From positions 4,464,001-4,528,000 of the forward strand of contig OZ220706.1 of assembly GCA_965116695.1 (NCBI GenBank): 64,000 bases of DNA. The letters are read 5' to 3'. The position numbers and the translations under genes are program-made. Source of the stretch: JAJDTT01 sp965116695. GTDB lineage: Bacteria; Acidobacteriota; UBA6911; RPQK01; JAJDTT01. The notes under the pieces were generated by a model, which was given only the letters and a program-made list of their open reading frames with translations, had not been told where the DNA came from and did not search any database. Shown here in pieces: positions 63,604-64,000 of the stretch (position 1 is its first letter; every line of letters begins with the position of its first letter).

Positions 63604-64000
63604 CCAGCCGCGTGTTGGGAAACTGGGCGCGCCAGCCGAACCAGAAGACGCGGTGTGCGGCCAGGCGGATGAGTTTCTCGCCGTCCGGTCCCACCAGGGC
63701 GGTTTCCGTCGCCTCCCACTGCCGTCCCGATCTGTCCCTGACCCGGGAATTCCGGTCCCACCTGGTAAACCTGACACCCGTGGCGTCGTACACCCGGTTG
63801 GCCCCCGACTTGTCGGTGAGGATGACCAGTTCCTGACCGGCCACCCGGTCGTGGTGCACCCGGCGCTTGCGCAGGAACCGCGTGTCCCAGGCGACCGCCT
63901 CCCCGTCCATGAGCATGGCCAGGACCTCCTGCTTGTTCTTCAGGCGCTTGTCCTGAAAGGGGGTGGGGAACATGAGCCGGTCGGTGGCGAAATACTCCCG
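63596..64000 (-). CDS. DUF3179-domain protein, N-terminus beyond window
   Basis: The frame is open to the right window edge; 134 residues are seen. It reads REYFATDRLMFPTPFQDKRL, then DGEAVAWDTRFL, VYDATGVRFTRWDRN and ends WRAQFPNTRLVK. The segments RVYDATG and the FWFGWRAQFPNT end are typical of the C-terminal half of DUF3179 proteins, often found in secreted or metal-linked proteins of unknown role. The catalytic status and start cannot be judged because the N-terminal part is missing. Confidence 0.7.
   Translation of the reverse strand, partial: REYFATDRLMFPTPFQDKRLKNKQEVLAMLMDGEAVAWDTRFLRKRRVHHDRVAGQELVILTDKSGANRVYDATGVRFTRWDRNSRVRDRSGRQWEATETALVGPDGEKLIRLAAHRVFWFGWRAQFPNTRLVK

Overview
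The window is a 64 kb piece of a GC-rich bacterial chromosome (GC clearly above 60 percent by eye, strong G/C third-position bias). The gene mix is PhoD-type phosphatases, YfhO-like and sulfatase-like membrane proteins, MORN/YwqK repeat proteins, secreted M1, M28 and M19 peptidases, bactofilin, DUF3179 and many SDR enzymes. This fits an Acidobacteriota-like or similar free-living heterotroph, but no rRNA or marker set is present to fix the taxon. The only RNA gene found is one tRNA-Ile(GAU).

Layout. 1-2.0 kb: 3' part of an IS1634-type transposase, then a probable group II intron 5' remnant. 2.0-7.3 kb: cell-surface genes (sulfatase-fold membrane enzyme, methyltransferase with a zinc-ribbon tail, SGNH hydrolase). 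7.4-9.6 kb: glycine-zipper protein, hicAB toxin-antitoxin pair and a CMD-family protein. 9.6-12.7 kb: a tightly overlapped operon of D-cysteine desulfhydrase-like enzyme, hisI, hisG and an SDR, with the CMD gene behind it. 12.9-16.1 kb: tandem phoD paralogues. 16.3-20.6 kb: an accessory island with a truncated IS1595 transposase, a large secreted protein of unknown function, two related recombinase-type palindromes in opposite orientation and a tyrosine recombinase. 20.8-25.1 kb: SDR, Kelch propeller, YfhO-like protein. 25.1-29.4 kb: two MORN proteins, a nitroreductase and a PA2779-like membrane protein, with mobile hairpin repeats. 29.5-33.3 kb: acetyltransferases, SRPBCC protein, a broken NYN gene and an aldolase/MBL pair. 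33.4-36.7 kb: Tat-exported dipeptidase and a phosphoesterase with a CBM9-like tail.

36.8-41.8 kb: tRNA-Ile, PNPOx-like protein, dihydrolipoamide dehydrogenase and aconitase (central metabolism). 41.8-47.5 kb: LON-domain protein, M1 peptidase, integral membrane protein and M28 peptidase; the last three overlap by 4 bases and form an operon. 47.6-51.8 kb: peroxiredoxin, bactofilin, membrane coiled-coil protein, queG, a hypothetical gene and a DEDDh exonuclease. 51.8-53.0 kb: DUF4143 ATPase under a long palindrome. 53.0-58.0 kb: class III aminotransferase, MsbA-like ABC exporter, fabI, sfsA. 58.1-64 kb: Gfo/Idh/MocA dehydrogenase with a TerB-like protein, a hairpin-repeat array, a probable glycosidase-like TIM-barrel protein, an SDR, an unknown protein and the 3' end of a DUF3179 gene.

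Three features stand out. (1) A candidate invertible segment (16.3-19.05 kb): two 24-26 bp palindromes share the central hexamer CCGAAA in opposite orientation and lie next to a tyrosine recombinase. (2) Seven genes have a -10 box ending 7-8 nt before the start codon, indicating leaderless transcription. (3) A family of GGAGCGGCG...CGCCGATT hairpin repeats changes its stem sequence between loci while keeping the pairing, and it clusters at gene 3' ends.
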